This document shows, one piece after another, positions 40,272 to 50,434 of a stretch of DNA of 64,000 bases; within the stretch, counting starts at the first letter, position 1, and each line of letters opens with the position of its first letter. The notes beneath the pieces were generated by a model. That model saw only the letters and a program-made list of their open reading frames with translations. It was not told where the DNA came from and searched no databases. Source of the stretch: Erwinia_E haradaeae_C (GTDB lineage Bacteria > Pseudomonadota > Gammaproteobacteria > Enterobacterales > Enterobacteriaceae); the NCBI RefSeq assembly GCF_900698995.1, contig NZ_LR217735.1, positions 248,001 to 312,000 on the forward strand, given 5' to 3'. The position numbers and the translations under genes are program-made.

Positions 40272-40913
40272 GTGATAACCTATCATAGACGACGTATAAT
40301 ATTTTTTGATCTTGATGGTACATTGCATCAAGAGGATATTTTTCGTTCTTTTATATGTTGGTTGCTACGTCGGAACTTGTTAAATATTCTCCCACTTTTA
40401 GTAGTATTGCCATTAATTTGTTTAGGGCTAATAATGAATGGTCGTGCTTCGTGCTGGCCAATTAGTTTGCTTTTGTGGTCAATAACTGTCGGACGTAGTG
40501 AGTCTTTACTATTACAACAGGAAGCAGAGTTCACTAATTGGTTTTTGCAGAGACAAACACCATTTTTAAAAATACATCAACGAGTTTCTGAATATATTAG
40601 CTCTCAAGACACTGACGTTTGGCTAATTACTGGATCACCGCAAGCATTAGTAGAGCGAATATATTGTAATGTTGATTTTTTTCCACATATTCGATTAATC
40701 GCTAGTCAGATGATCAGGGCTTATGGAGGGAGAGTGTTATCAAGACGATGTGTGGGGCGTGAAAAAGTAGCACAATTAACTAAGAGAATCGGTCAACCTT
40801 TAAAACTTGAAAGTGGTTATAGTGATAGTACATTAGATGATCCATTGTTGTTATTTTGTCGTAATCGATTTCGTGTTACTCCATCTGGGGATTTTTATAA
40901 GATTTTATCTTAA
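40272..40913 (+). CDS. pgpC: phosphatidylglycerophosphatase C
   Basis: PgpC is a HAD-family phosphatase that removes phosphate from phosphatidylglycerophosphate to make phosphatidylglycerol. The 213-residue product (E. coli PgpC/YfhB 211) has the nucleophile motif FFDLDGTLHQ with Asp13 and Asp15, a membrane segment at about 32-55, the ITGSPQ motif near 118 and the GYSDS acidic motif near 181. The GTG at 40272 is the only in-frame start that keeps the family N-terminus. It is an alternative to pgpA, which is not found beside thiL here. Confidence 0.92.
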   Translation: MITYHRRRIIFFDLDGTLHQEDIFRSFICWLLRRNLLNILPLLVVLPLICLGLIMNGRASCWPISLLLWSITVGRSESLLLQQEAEFTNWFLQRQTPFLKIHQRVSEYISSQDTDVWLITGSPQALVERIYCNVDFFPHIRLIASQMIRAYGGRVLSRRCVGREKVAQLTKRIGQPLKLESGYSDSTLDDPLLLFCRNRFRVTPSGDFYKILS

Positions 40914-42349
40914 AAATTATAAAAGGTTTTTAGAGATATAATTTTATTAAAACTATTGTTATAAAATTTTCACAATATATACAAATACGATTTTTAGTAG
41001 TAGTTTTTCAAAAATTATATCTTATAGTTGATATGCAATATAAGATTATTAAGCTAAATCTAGTTTAGATATTGTAATGTATTATAAAATTTATAAACCC
41101 TGAGTTTAGTTTTACCACTTTTAAATGAATAAGTGTACTTTTTTAAAAAAACATCAGCGCACCAGATTATTTTACAAATATTCTATTTATATATCAAGCT
41201 AAAATATATTTAGCTTGCTAAATATTCTCAATAAATAAATTTTTTATAAAAGATAATAATTACTGCATATATATATTATATATAGAATCATAGGTAGAAC
41301 CATAAATAGAACCATAGGTCAAAAAATATCTATAATATTATTATGGTAATAATAATATAAATTTTAACAGAGTCTATTTAATAAGAGCGTTTTAATAAAA
41401 ATTGCATTTTATAATATTTTTATATTTTTATATTAAAATAATATATAGTATAATATTAATATAAATATTAATGATTTTGAGTTTAGTGAACATACTATCA
41501 TTCCTGGTTATAAATATAATATTAATCTTTTATATGTATTTTATGTTTATTTATAACATAAAATGTATTACATAAAATTAAATGCCTGTCTTTAACTTTG
41601 ATAATAAATAAAATATTTTATAGCGAGTAGTTGATTTTTATAATGAAATGATTTTAATAAATATTTTATTTTTTTATTCTTTTTTTTTATTATTTATTGC
41701 CTAATAAAGCGCGTAGTTATTTAATTGATTTTTTTACTATGTCTAATATTTAACAAATTTAATTCTTTGAAATGATATTGAGAAAGGATATTTACTAATT
41801 TAGTGAGGTTGATACAGTGAGAACATATAGCTTATATATTCTTATTTAGTCTAAAATAGAACTTAGATATATTGAATATATTGTATCTTACATTGAGCTA
41901 TAAAGGAGTTAAATCAAAAGTATATCACAAATTTTTTATTTTATTTTATCTGATCATATTTCATTACTATTGCTTGATCTATTTTATGTACATATTGATT
42001 TACATTTTATAACACTAGATTATTTATATGAGTATTAAGCTTATTATGTAATTGGTATTTAACTTTTAATGCAATGCTTAAAATGATTGTATATTTTTAT
42101 ATTTTATGTTTTATATATTATATATATAATTTTACGTATGAAATCTAAGTAAATAAAGCGTTTATAAGAAGATAGAAATATATAATGAAATACATAATAA
42201 ACTTGCATAGTTATCGCTTTATTCCAATAATGATAACCTGAAGATGAGTAAAATACTAATCAGTATTTTTTAAACTATCGATTGAATAATATGTATATTA
42301 TCGTGGTTTAAATGTTTAAGAGAAGAAAAAACTTAGTAAAATAATATCA
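40914..42349. other. long AT-rich spacer between pgpC and the lexA remnant
   Basis: No protein block was recognised. tadA (next to pgpC in E. coli) and dinF (after lexA) were looked for without success. An ATATATAT run lies near 41260-41280. Confidence 0.35.
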
Positions 42350-42745
42350 TTAAGAGGATTTTCTAATATTTTTAAGATATTTAAAAATCGACAGAAATAT
42401 CATCATAGATGAATTATGGTAGTATTTACAATGAATAATGTTTAGCATATCCCGCGTTAGGGAATATAATTACAATTCCAATGAAAAATAATATATCTTT
42501 AAGTTTTAGTAAATTTTTCTATAATATTTTTGATATATATCACACATTATAGATACAATATTTGTATAATACGTTGATTTTGTTGTGTATTTTCAATGCA
42601 TTTCACCACAGTGCACATCATCGCTGTCATCTAAAATAAAATTTCGACATAATACCAAGATCAAAATAGTATTAGTATTTATTGAAAAGAAGTATTCATA
42701 TACAAGAATATAGTTTTCACTATTATTTTTGCTTAATTAGTAGTA
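42350..42745 (-). pseudogene. lexA: lexA (SOS repressor) remnant
   Basis: On the minus strand the frame reads S-I-N-T-N-T then ILILVLCRNF at about 42655-42700, aligning with S-L-F-K-P-N-A-D and FLLRVSGMSM of LexA. ILDDSDDVH follows at about 42625-42655, against IMDGDLLAVH. After a deletion EMH, a stop, K-Y-T-T-K matches EVTVKRLKK, which holds the catalytic lysine. It lies directly after the dgkA remnant, the E. coli order dgkA-lexA. The N-terminal DNA-binding half is missing. Confidence 0.45.
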
Positions 42746-42759
42746 AAATTTTGTAGTAT

Positions 42760-43080
42760 TTTATAGTTTGTATTATGAGTAAGAGGTTTATATATTCTTC
42801 TCAAGTAACAGTATACTGCTATAGATTTTTATTAATTTTTTTTATTCTTTTCATCCTATGCTAGGAGCATTAGCGACTTGTTTTGCCCTAAAAGAGATAA
42901 TTATCGCATTAAGATCCTATATTGATATAGCATATACACAAGTACATTAACTATAATATTATACATCAAATGAAATAATATGAAAGATAATTCAATTATC
43001 TCAGAGTCTATTGATTAGATCTGGTATAAAAGTATTAATATAAAAATATTAGCTGTATAGTATTGCACTTACTCGCTTAA
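42760..43080 (-). pseudogene. dgkA: dgkA (diacylglycerol kinase) remnant
   Basis: dgkA is divergent from plsB in E. coli. On the minus strand here, at about 42880-42925, RI or IGS is followed at the right spacing by bases AATTATCT and then RAK (TTAGGGCAAAA). This corresponds to RIGSEYHELSGRAK of DgkA, spread over two frames. There is no open frame and the limits are estimated. DgkA recycles diacylglycerol in the inner membrane. Confidence 0.35.
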
Positions 43081-43098
43081 AGCGTTTTGGTTGGATCT

Positions 43099-45534
43099 AT
43101 GTTTATTGGTGGTATAATAGATAATTTTTTATTGAAGATACTTATTAAAATATTTGTTCACAATCGAGTTATTTCAGATAATTTACAATCTATCGTGAAT
43201 GCTGATAGAGAGAGTAATATTATATACATCCTTCCTGATAAATCACAAACTGACTTAATTACATTGCAAAATTGTTGTCAAAAAATAGGTTTATCTGACC
43301 CATTATTACCTATAAAAATTGCTGGTAATCTATTACCCCGTTACGTATTTCTTCAGGATAGCGCAAATTTTCGTTCTGCAATTATGTATAATCTACAATT
43401 AGTAGAATCACTTAATTTTATACTAGCATCACATCAGCGTAATTCTAAGCTAAATATGCACATTGTTCTTGTATCAATAGTTTTTAGATGGCCCATTAGT
43501 AAAAATCGTTATGGTAAAAACAAAATAACAAATTACAAGTGGTTTAGTAAAATTAATAAATTATTGAAGGTATGTTGTTTTGGACGTGACGGTTGTATAT
43601 ATTTTTCATCGATTATATCAATACGTGATATACAGGCTCAGTATGGATCTAATAAGAAAATTTTTACAAAACTGATTCGTGCAGCGCGCATACATTTTAT
43701 CCGGCAACGTCGTGTAGCAACTGGTTCACAAATATCAACACGTAATAACTTATTGGGCACATTGTTGCAGTCTAAAGTGATCAAAAAAGCAATTTTAGAA
43801 GAGGCAAGTAGTAAACGTATTTCTCATCAGCAAGCACAAAAAAATACTATTACATTAATCCAAGAGATTTCTGCGAATTTTTCTTATATAGCAATCTATT
43901 TTACAGATCGCATTATGCGGTGGAGTTTAGGTAAACTTTATCAAAATATCAATGTCAGAGGAGGTCGGCGGATACTAGATATAGCTTATAAAGGGCATGC
44001 AATTGTATATTTGCCTTGTCATAGAAGTCATATGGATTATTTGTTAATCTCATATATCCTTTATCATAAAGGGCTGACTTTGCCTTATATTGCTGCTGGT
44101 ATTAACTTAAATTTTTGGCCTATTGGAAAGATATTTCGTTATTTAGGTGCTTTTTTTATTCGTAGAACTTTTAATGGTAATAAACTATATTCTACAGTTG
44201 TTCGTGAATACGTAAGTGAATTGTTTTCTAACGGTTACCCAGTAGAATATTTTATTGAAGGTGGACGTTCACGCACCGGATACCTGAGACCTCCAAAAAC
44301 GGGTATTCTCTTAATGACTTTACAAGCAATGTTACGTGAAAATCAACGTGTGATTACTATAATACCTATTTATATTGGTTATGAACATGTGATAGAAGTT
44401 GAATCTTATTCAAATGAATTAGCTGGAGCTATTAAAGAAAAAGAAGGATTGTTTTCTATATTACGTGGACTAAAAAATTTACGTAATTTTGGTCAAAGTT
44501 ACGTTAACTTTGGAGAACCACTTTCTTTAATGAAGTATCTAGATACGCGAATACCAGAATGGCGAAAATCTATTGACCCAATTAAAACGCAGCATCCAGT
44601 CTGGTTAACTGCCGCTGTACATGATATTGCAAAAAATATAATGATAAGAATTAACAATGCTGCGGCAATAAATGCTGTTAACCTTTGTGTAATGGCTTTA
44701 ATAGGTTCAGATCAATATTCTTTGCCACGTTACCAGCTTACTCAGCACCTTAATTGTTATTTGCAGCTTTTACGCAACGTACCGTATTCCTCTGATGCGA
44801 TGGTGCCTAGAATAACTGCTGAAAAACTTTTAGAACATGCATTAAGTATGAATCATTTTGAGGTAAAACAAAATACAAGTGATGACATTATTATCTTACC
44901 AAAAAATAAGGTAAAATTTTTACTCTATTATCGTAATAACATTCATCATATGTTCATCATACCAGCATTAATCTCTTCTATCTTGATCAAGAACCGTAAA
45001 ATAGATTGTAGTGAGTTATATTATCAAGTTAGCATGGTTTATCCGATCCTTGAAAGTGAGTTATTTTTGCATTGGTCACGGGATGAATTGCCTGGATTGC
45101 TAGATGCATTAGTATCCGAAATGGAGCGTCAAGGACTATTAAAAAAAGAAAAAAACTACATTTCTGTAAAAGAAGATTTGGTTTATATACTGCAACTTCT
45201 AGCGACAGGTGCGCAAGAAGCACTACAGCGTTATGCTATTATTTTTGCAATCTTAATGGCTAATCCGACGGTCACTCGAAAAATGATCTCAGACAAAAGT
45301 TGCTTTATAGCACAGCGTGTATCTGTTTTATATGGAGCTCATGCTTTAGAATTTTTTGATAAGACAATATTAAATACTTTAATCTTTACGATACGTCACC
45401 AAGGTTATATGCAAGAGTCTAACGATCTTCAGTATCCGCAGGATAAACACCTTAAGAATATCTACACAATCCTCTCGAACTTAATACCTCAAGATATACG
45501 AATAACTATTGAGCGTTTCGCTATAGATAAATAA
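43099..45534 (+). CDS. plsB: glycerol-3-phosphate acyltransferase
   Basis: PlsB acylates sn-glycerol-3-phosphate at position 1, the first step of phospholipid synthesis at the inner membrane. The ATG at 43099 gives 811 residues (E. coli 807); a TTG four codons upstream is less likely. The acyltransferase HX4D motif is HRSHMD at residues 308-313, with FIRR and EGGRSRTG following in the usual order. The N-terminal 200 residues are more diverged than the catalytic core. dgkA and lexA remnants lie divergently upstream. Confidence 0.96.
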   Translation: MFIGGIIDNFLLKILIKIFVHNRVISDNLQSIVNADRESNIIYILPDKSQTDLITLQNCCQKIGLSDPLLPIKIAGNLLPRYVFLQDSANFRSAIMYNLQLVESLNFILASHQRNSKLNMHIVLVSIVFRWPISKNRYGKNKITNYKWFSKINKLLKVCCFGRDGCIYFSSIISIRDIQAQYGSNKKIFTKLIRAARIHFIRQRRVATGSQISTRNNLLGTLLQSKVIKKAILEEASSKRISHQQAQKNTITLIQEISANFSYIAIYFTDRIMRWSLGKLYQNINVRGGRRILDIAYKGHAIVYLPCHRSHMDYLLISYILYHKGLTLPYIAAGINLNFWPIGKIFRYLGAFFIRRTFNGNKLYSTVVREYVSELFSNGYPVEYFIEGGRSRTGYLRPPKTGILLMTLQAMLRENQRVITIIPIYIGYEHVIEVESYSNELAGAIKEKEGLFSILRGLKNLRNFGQSYVNFGEPLSLMKYLDTRIPEWRKSIDPIKTQHPVWLTAAVHDIAKNIMIRINNAAAINAVNLCVMALIGSDQYSLPRYQLTQHLNCYLQLLRNVPYSSDAMVPRITAEKLLEHALSMNHFEVKQNTSDDIIILPKNKVKFLLYYRNNIHHMFIIPALISSILIKNRKIDCSELYYQVSMVYPILESELFLHWSRDELPGLLDALVSEMERQGLLKKEKNYISVKEDLVYILQLLATGAQEALQRYAIIFAILMANPTVTRKMISDKSCFIAQRVSVLYGAHALEFFDKTILNTLIFTIRHQGYMQESNDLQYPQDKHLKNIYTILSNLIPQDIRITIERFAIDK

Positions 45535-45746
45535 TTGATATAAGAGCTATCTTATTACTTAAACATCTATTTTTTAAACTTTAAAAAATTTTTTATAAAG
45601 CGTTTGCGATCTTTAAGCATTAAATAGTAATGGAGGTAGTTATTGTATGATGTATTTCATTTTATTTATAAGAGAGCAATCAGAATAGTTATGAGTATAT
45701 CATAACTATGAGAGTATTATTTTAAATTTACATTTAGGAGAATGAT

Positions 45747-46760
45747 ATGAAGTTTTTAGTTACTGGTGTGGCGGGATTTATTGGTTTTCATGTGACACAG
45801 AGTCTTCTTAAAGCTGGTCATGAGGTGATTGGGTTAGATAATTTAAACAATGCTCATCAAGATATAAAATTAAAAGTAGCCCGTCTAAAGATGCACACTG
45901 ATTATATAGCTTTTTCTTTTCATAAAGTGGATATTGCTGATTATACAGAAATGTCCAATGTATTTCAATCTAATGCTGTGCAGCGTGTCATACATTTAGC
46001 TGCCAAGACTGGAGTGCGCTATTCTTTGAAAAATCCTCTTTCTTATGCTAACGCGAATCTTATTGGTCATTTAAATATTTTAGAATGTTGTCGTCAAAGT
46101 AACATAGAGCATTTTTTGTATGCGTCTTCTAGCTCGGTATATGGTTTAAATCGTAAGATGCCATTTTCTATAAATGATGATACGACGCATCCAGTTTCAA
46201 TCTATGCCGCTACTAAAAAAGCTAATGAGTTAATGTCTCATACCTATTCTCATTTATATGGAATTCCAACTACTGGTTTGCGTTTTTTTACTGTATACGG
46301 ACCTTGGGGTCGTCAAGATATGGCATTATTTAAATTTACAGAAGCTATTTTATCTGGCAAGTCTATTAATATATATAATTATGGTAAAATGCAGCGTGAT
46401 TTCACTTATATTGATGATATAGTTCAAGCTATTATGGTTTTGCATGATATTATTCCTGCGGTTAATTTAGATTGGACAGCAGAAGGGGGTAATATTTCTA
46501 GTAGCTCAGCAGCGTATCAACTTTTTAATATTGGTAATAGCCGTCCATGTGCATTAATGACTTACGTTAAAGCATTAGAAGACGCATTGGGAATGGTAGC
46601 AAAAAAAAATATGTTACCCGTACAGCCTGGCGATATGATTTCCACTGGTGCTGATATTAGTGACTTAGTTAAAATAATTGGATACCAACCATATACCGCA
46701 ATACAAGAGGGTGTGCGTCGATTCGTAAAATGGTATAAAGAGTTTTATAAGATAATATAA
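45747..46760 (+). CDS. uge: UDP-galacturonate (UDP-glucuronate) 4-epimerase
   Basis: This is an extended short-chain dehydrogenase of 337 residues. It has the NAD-binding TGVAGFIG motif at 6-13, YASSSSVYG near 125 and the YAATK catalytic block near 153. RFFTVYGPWGR and the C-terminal KWYKEFY end match bacterial UDP-glucuronate 4-epimerases such as Klebsiella Uge. The product UDP-galacturonate is the donor used by WabG. AGGAG lies upstream of the ATG. The assignment relies on close family similarity plus the LPS genes here. Confidence 0.88.
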   Translation: MKFLVTGVAGFIGFHVTQSLLKAGHEVIGLDNLNNAHQDIKLKVARLKMHTDYIAFSFHKVDIADYTEMSNVFQSNAVQRVIHLAAKTGVRYSLKNPLSYANANLIGHLNILECCRQSNIEHFLYASSSSVYGLNRKMPFSINDDTTHPVSIYAATKKANELMSHTYSHLYGIPTTGLRFFTVYGPWGRQDMALFKFTEAILSGKSINIYNYGKMQRDFTYIDDIVQAIMVLHDIIPAVNLDWTAEGGNISSSSAAYQLFNIGNSRPCALMTYVKALEDALGMVAKKNMLPVQPGDMISTGADISDLVKIIGYQPYTAIQEGVRRFVKWYKEFYKII

Positions 46761-46851
46761 AAATATTATGAGTATTTTACTCTGAATTCTATCTATAATA
46801 GTATAATGATGGCAAACTTTTACAGCAACTATTATGGGATTAAGGAGGCAG

Positions 46852-46923
46852 ATGCTAAGAGAATACTTTCGAGTTTATATATTAGGCATGAATATAGCGC
46901 AGTATTTTTTTAAATTTTGCTAG
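46852..46923 (+). CDS. 23-codon ORF with strong ribosome binding site, uncertain
   Basis: TAAGGAGGCAG immediately precedes ATG 46852, giving MLREYFRVYILGMNIAQYFF and three more residues before TAG. The Shine-Dalgarno match is far better than chance in this AT-rich genome, but the spacing is short. I do not recognise the peptide. It could be the 5' end of a gene whose remainder has decayed, or a small membrane peptide. It starts 92 bases after the epimerase stop. Confidence 0.3.
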   Translation: MLREYFRVYILGMNIAQYFFKFC

Positions 46924-47649
46924 CAGAATGTAAAAATTTTCTTTATTATATATAATAGGTATATAATTTTTCATAGAATTTTTATAAAAAATTGATTTTA
47001 TCATGACTTTATCAATGACAATTTTCATTGTATGAATAATGTAGATGTTTCTATAATACATTATGATTTTTTTAATATTTTATTGTTCATATAATATATT
47101 TTTAGATAACATATAAATATAATCGGTTGATTATCATTGTAACGCGCATGAATTAAATAATTATTTTTATTTTAAACGATCTGTACGCATGTATACAGCA
47201 TATTGTTATACTTATCCTTAGTATTTAAATTGTGTTTAGTTTTAAGAATATCTAATACATGCATAATATATTAAAAATTAATTAAAAAAATATAATAAAA
47301 TATTATATAGAATATCTATTGATAGTCTAGAGATATTATATAAAAATATAAGAATATTTCTGTAATGAATAGATGTTTTATTTATTTTAAAATTTTTCCT
47401 ATTATTAATAGAATCATTATTTTAATAAATTTTATTACAATTATACAAAAACAATAGGTTATATAAAATATAATACAACTATTAATTGAGAGTTGAACAT
47501 CTTTATATCTACTTTATATTAAATAAAATTGTTTTGTTTATTTTTTTAAAAATAGAACAAATATTTTTTAATCTAAGAAGAAATACATAATATTGAATTT
47601 TTTGCTATGTTATGCAATTATTATGATTTTATCAGTAGTCACTATTGGT
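46924..47649. other. AT-rich spacer, nothing recognised
   Basis: The spacer lies between the small ORF and the nrdR remnant. No block was seen on either strand. Confidence 0.35.
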
Positions 47650-48060
47650 TATACTTGTCCGTTGATTAAAGTATGGATGATAGTTTTGTCTTATAATATT
47701 TTATATTCTTTATATTTAATATAAATATAAATTTAATGTATTTGCAAGATAGACTATTTTAGTTTTTAGTTGAAATGTTTATATATTTTTTTTAGTTTTT
47801 TATATGAGCGATATAATCATTTCAAAGTAATAATATTTAGATAGTATTTAGTAGTGTTTAATAAACCTTTAAATATATAAAATTATTTTGTAATAATATC
47901 TTATTTACTCAATACATTCAAGATACTAACAGATAGCTTTCAAAATAAAATCTATCATGCTTGATAAGCAGTGATTTTTATTATATTAACATGAAATTAT
48001 TCTAAAAAAAGTTGTAGTGATATAGAAGATAAAAATTATTTAAATTAATAGAGATAAACA
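47650..48060 (+). pseudogene. nrdR: nrdR (ribonucleotide reductase repressor) remnant
   Basis: nrdR precedes ribD in E. coli. Blocks in order on the plus strand are: TTGTCC then AAAGTA near 47655-47685 (NrdR HCP and KVID); D-Y-F-S-F near 47750 (RFTTF); LDKQ then F-L-L-Y at about 47960-47985 (LDKVAYIRF); and C-S-D-I-E-D-K-N-Y at 48012-48040 (RSFEDIKEF). The total span agrees with a gene of about 450 bases. No open frame survives. A spacer of about 220 bases separates it from ribD. Confidence 0.42.
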
Positions 48061-48283
48061 CTAGAAACGCATCAGCTTTATTTATTGTCGAAGGTGATTA
48101 AATTTTTTAATTCTATTAAAAATTAACTAGCCTTTATTTTACTGAGATAGTTTTTGGTATTTATTTATGCAAGAAAAGTTTACTTAAAGAATAAGTAATA
48201 TTAACCATTTATTAAAGACAATTCTTATATTAACCAGCTCATATCTCGCCAGTAATTCAATGTTAGTTTGCAGGATGTATCGA

Positions 48284-49402
48284 ATGAGTAATAAATCTTA
48301 TATGGCTCGTGCGCTAGAACTGGCCTATCGCGGTCGGTTTACTACTTCTCCTAATCCTAACGTTGGATGCGTATTGGTTCGTGATGGTCATATTGTAGGC
48401 GAGGGTTACCATCTAAGAGCTGGAGAATTACATGCAGAAATTTGTGCATTACGCATGGCAGGTGAAAAATCAAGAGGATCTACTGCTTATATTACATTAG
48501 AGCCATGCAGTTATTATGGGCGAACACCGCCGTGTTGTGACGCACTGATTGCTGCTGGGGTGAGATATGTTTTTATAGCTATGAAAGACCCCAATCCCCA
48601 AGTGTCTGGTCGCGGGGTGGAGTGCTTAAAGAACGCAGGAATTGAAGTTAACCACGGGTTAATGATGTCTGCGTCAGAAGCACTGAATCGCGGTTTTCTA
48701 AAGCGCATGCGTAGTGGTTTTCCTTGGATACAGTTAAAGATAGGTTCTTCTTTAGATGGAAGAACGGCTATGCCTAATGGAGAAAGTCAGTGGATTACTT
48801 CTGCAGAGGCAAGAAGAGACGTACAAAGACTACGAGCACAAAGTTCCGCTATTCTCAGTACTAGCGAAACTATACTCGCAGATAATCCATCTTTAACTGT
48901 GCGTTATAATCAGTTAGATAATGCTATTCAGGAGATGTATCCAGAAGATCTTTTAAGGCAGCCTATACGTATCATCATAGATAGCCAAAATCGTATCACT
49001 CCAGCGCATAAAGTAATTAATCAGCCTGGTGAAACTTGGTTAATGAGACATGTATGTGATAAAAAGCAATGGCCAGATAATGTAAAGCAATTTAACATAC
49101 CTTATTATAATGGTTATCTTGATTTAGTCTCTATGTTAGTTTTTTTTGGACAAAAAGAAATTAATTCTATTTTAGTAGAAGCCGGATCACGGTTTTCTGG
49201 TGCTTTATTGAAAGCGAAAGCAGTGGATGAATTAATTATTTATTTTGCGCCTAAATTAATAGGAGATACTGGTCGCGGATTATGTCAGATATCAGGTATA
49301 GAAACATTGAATGATGTTTTTGTTTTAAGCTTTACTGATATTGTATCCATAGGTCCAGATGTCAGACTTACTTTACAGCCATCTAATATTATATATACGT
49401 AA
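48284..49402 (+). CDS. ribD: bifunctional riboflavin deaminase/reductase RibD
   Basis: RibD carries out the second and third steps of riboflavin synthesis: deamination of the GTP-derived pyrimidine, then NADPH reduction of its ribose. ATG 48284 aligns exactly with the E. coli start (SYMARAL) and gives 372 residues; the ATG at 48260 would add eight. The deaminase zinc site is His50-Ala-Glu52, Cys75 and Cys84 (PCSYYGRTPPC). The reductase domain follows from about 147 (KIGSSLDGRTA). It heads the ribD-ribH-nusB-thiL cluster. Supply of riboflavin to a host is possible. Confidence 0.96.
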   Translation: MSNKSYMARALELAYRGRFTTSPNPNVGCVLVRDGHIVGEGYHLRAGELHAEICALRMAGEKSRGSTAYITLEPCSYYGRTPPCCDALIAAGVRYVFIAMKDPNPQVSGRGVECLKNAGIEVNHGLMMSASEALNRGFLKRMRSGFPWIQLKIGSSLDGRTAMPNGESQWITSAEARRDVQRLRAQSSAILSTSETILADNPSLTVRYNQLDNAIQEMYPEDLLRQPIRIIIDSQNRITPAHKVINQPGETWLMRHVCDKKQWPDNVKQFNIPYYNGYLDLVSMLVFFGQKEINSILVEAGSRFSGALLKAKAVDELIIYFAPKLIGDTGRGLCQISGIETLNDVFVLSFTDIVSIGPDVRLTLQPSNIIYT

Positions 49403-49474
49403 AATAAAGCGGTTTTTGTATAAATGTGCTATCATTTTTCCTGTTAGTACATCATATAACTTGGAAGAAAGATT

Positions 49475-49945
49475 ATGAATCTGATTGAAGCTACTACTAC
49501 TGCTCCATGTGCGCGTATTGTGCTAGTTGTGGCACGTTTTAACAATTTTATTAGTGAATGTTTGCTAAGTGGCGCTATTGATGTGCTGAAACGTATTGGT
49601 CAAGTGAAAGATGATAATATTACGGTTATATGGGTACCTGGTGCTTATGAGCTTCCATTGATTGTTAAGTTATTAGCAAAAACTGAAAAATATGATGCAG
49701 TTATCGCTTTAGGGGCGGTAATTCAAGGTAGCACTCCTCATTTTGGGATTATAGCAGGAGAAGCGAGTTCTGGTTTGGCCAATATCTCCATGCACAGCAA
49801 TATCCCGGTATCTTTTGGGGTTTTAACAACGAAAAATATTGAGCAAGCGATCAGTCGCGCTGGAGCAAAAAGGGGCAATAAAGGGGCTGAAGCTGCTCTT
49901 ACTGCTCTAGAAATGATTAATATCTTAAAAGTCATTAAAGAATAA
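49475..49945 (+). CDS. ribH: lumazine synthase (riboflavin synthase beta chain)
   Basis: RibH condenses the RibD-derived pyrimidine with 3,4-dihydroxy-2-butanone-4-phosphate to give lumazine. The 156-residue protein equals the E. coli length and shows RFNNFISE near 22, WVPGAYELP at 53-61, GAVIQGSTPHF near 80 (His88 region) and FGVLTT. In E. coli it is called ribE and lies between ribD and nusB as here. riboflavin synthase alpha (ribC) and ribA/ribB are not in this window. Confidence 0.97.
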   Translation: MNLIEATTTAPCARIVLVVARFNNFISECLLSGAIDVLKRIGQVKDDNITVIWVPGAYELPLIVKLLAKTEKYDAVIALGAVIQGSTPHFGIIAGEASSGLANISMHSNIPVSFGVLTTKNIEQAISRAGAKRGNKGAEAALTALEMINILKVIKE

Positions 49946-49965
49946 CTCTATATAAAGGCTCCTTC

Positions 49966-50385
49966 ATGAATCCTTCTTCTCGTCGTCGCGCTCGACAGTG
50001 CGCGGTACAGGCGTTGTATGCTTGGCAAATTTCTAAAAATAACATTGTGGATATTGTCAACTACTTTATATTAGAACAAGATATTTATAATGTTGATATT
50101 AGTTATTTTCGAGAGATCCTGAGTGGCATTTCCATGTATGTTGCCTATCTTGATACATTGATGCAACCATATCTTTTTCGTGATATTGAAGATCTTGGTC
50201 ATATAGAAAAGGCCATCTTGCGTATCGCTCTGTTTGAGTTAAAGGAGCGTTTAGATGTACCCTATAAAGTAGCAATTAATGAAGGAATAGAGCTAGCAAA
50301 AGTATTTGGCTCTGAAGATAGCCATAAGTTTATTAATGGTGTCTTAGATAAAATTGCGTTGCAGATTCGGCCTAACCGTAAATAA
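49966..50385 (+). CDS. nusB: transcription antitermination factor NusB
   Basis: NusB binds boxA RNA with ribosomal protein S10 and supports rRNA antitermination. The 139-residue protein has the E. coli length. Key blocks are RRRARQCAVQALYAWQ (5-20), the arginine-rich RNA-binding start, and the C-terminal NEGIELAKVFGSEDSHKFINGVLD block. It follows ribH by 20 bases and precedes thiL by 49 bases, as in E. coli. Confidence 0.97.
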   Translation: MNPSSRRRARQCAVQALYAWQISKNNIVDIVNYFILEQDIYNVDISYFREILSGISMYVAYLDTLMQPYLFRDIEDLGHIEKAILRIALFELKERLDVPYKVAINEGIELAKVFGSEDSHKFINGVLDKIALQIRPNRK

Positions 50386-50434
50386 CCTTTATGGATTATA
50401 ACACTTATCGTGATTGAAGTTTTAGGATATAACT

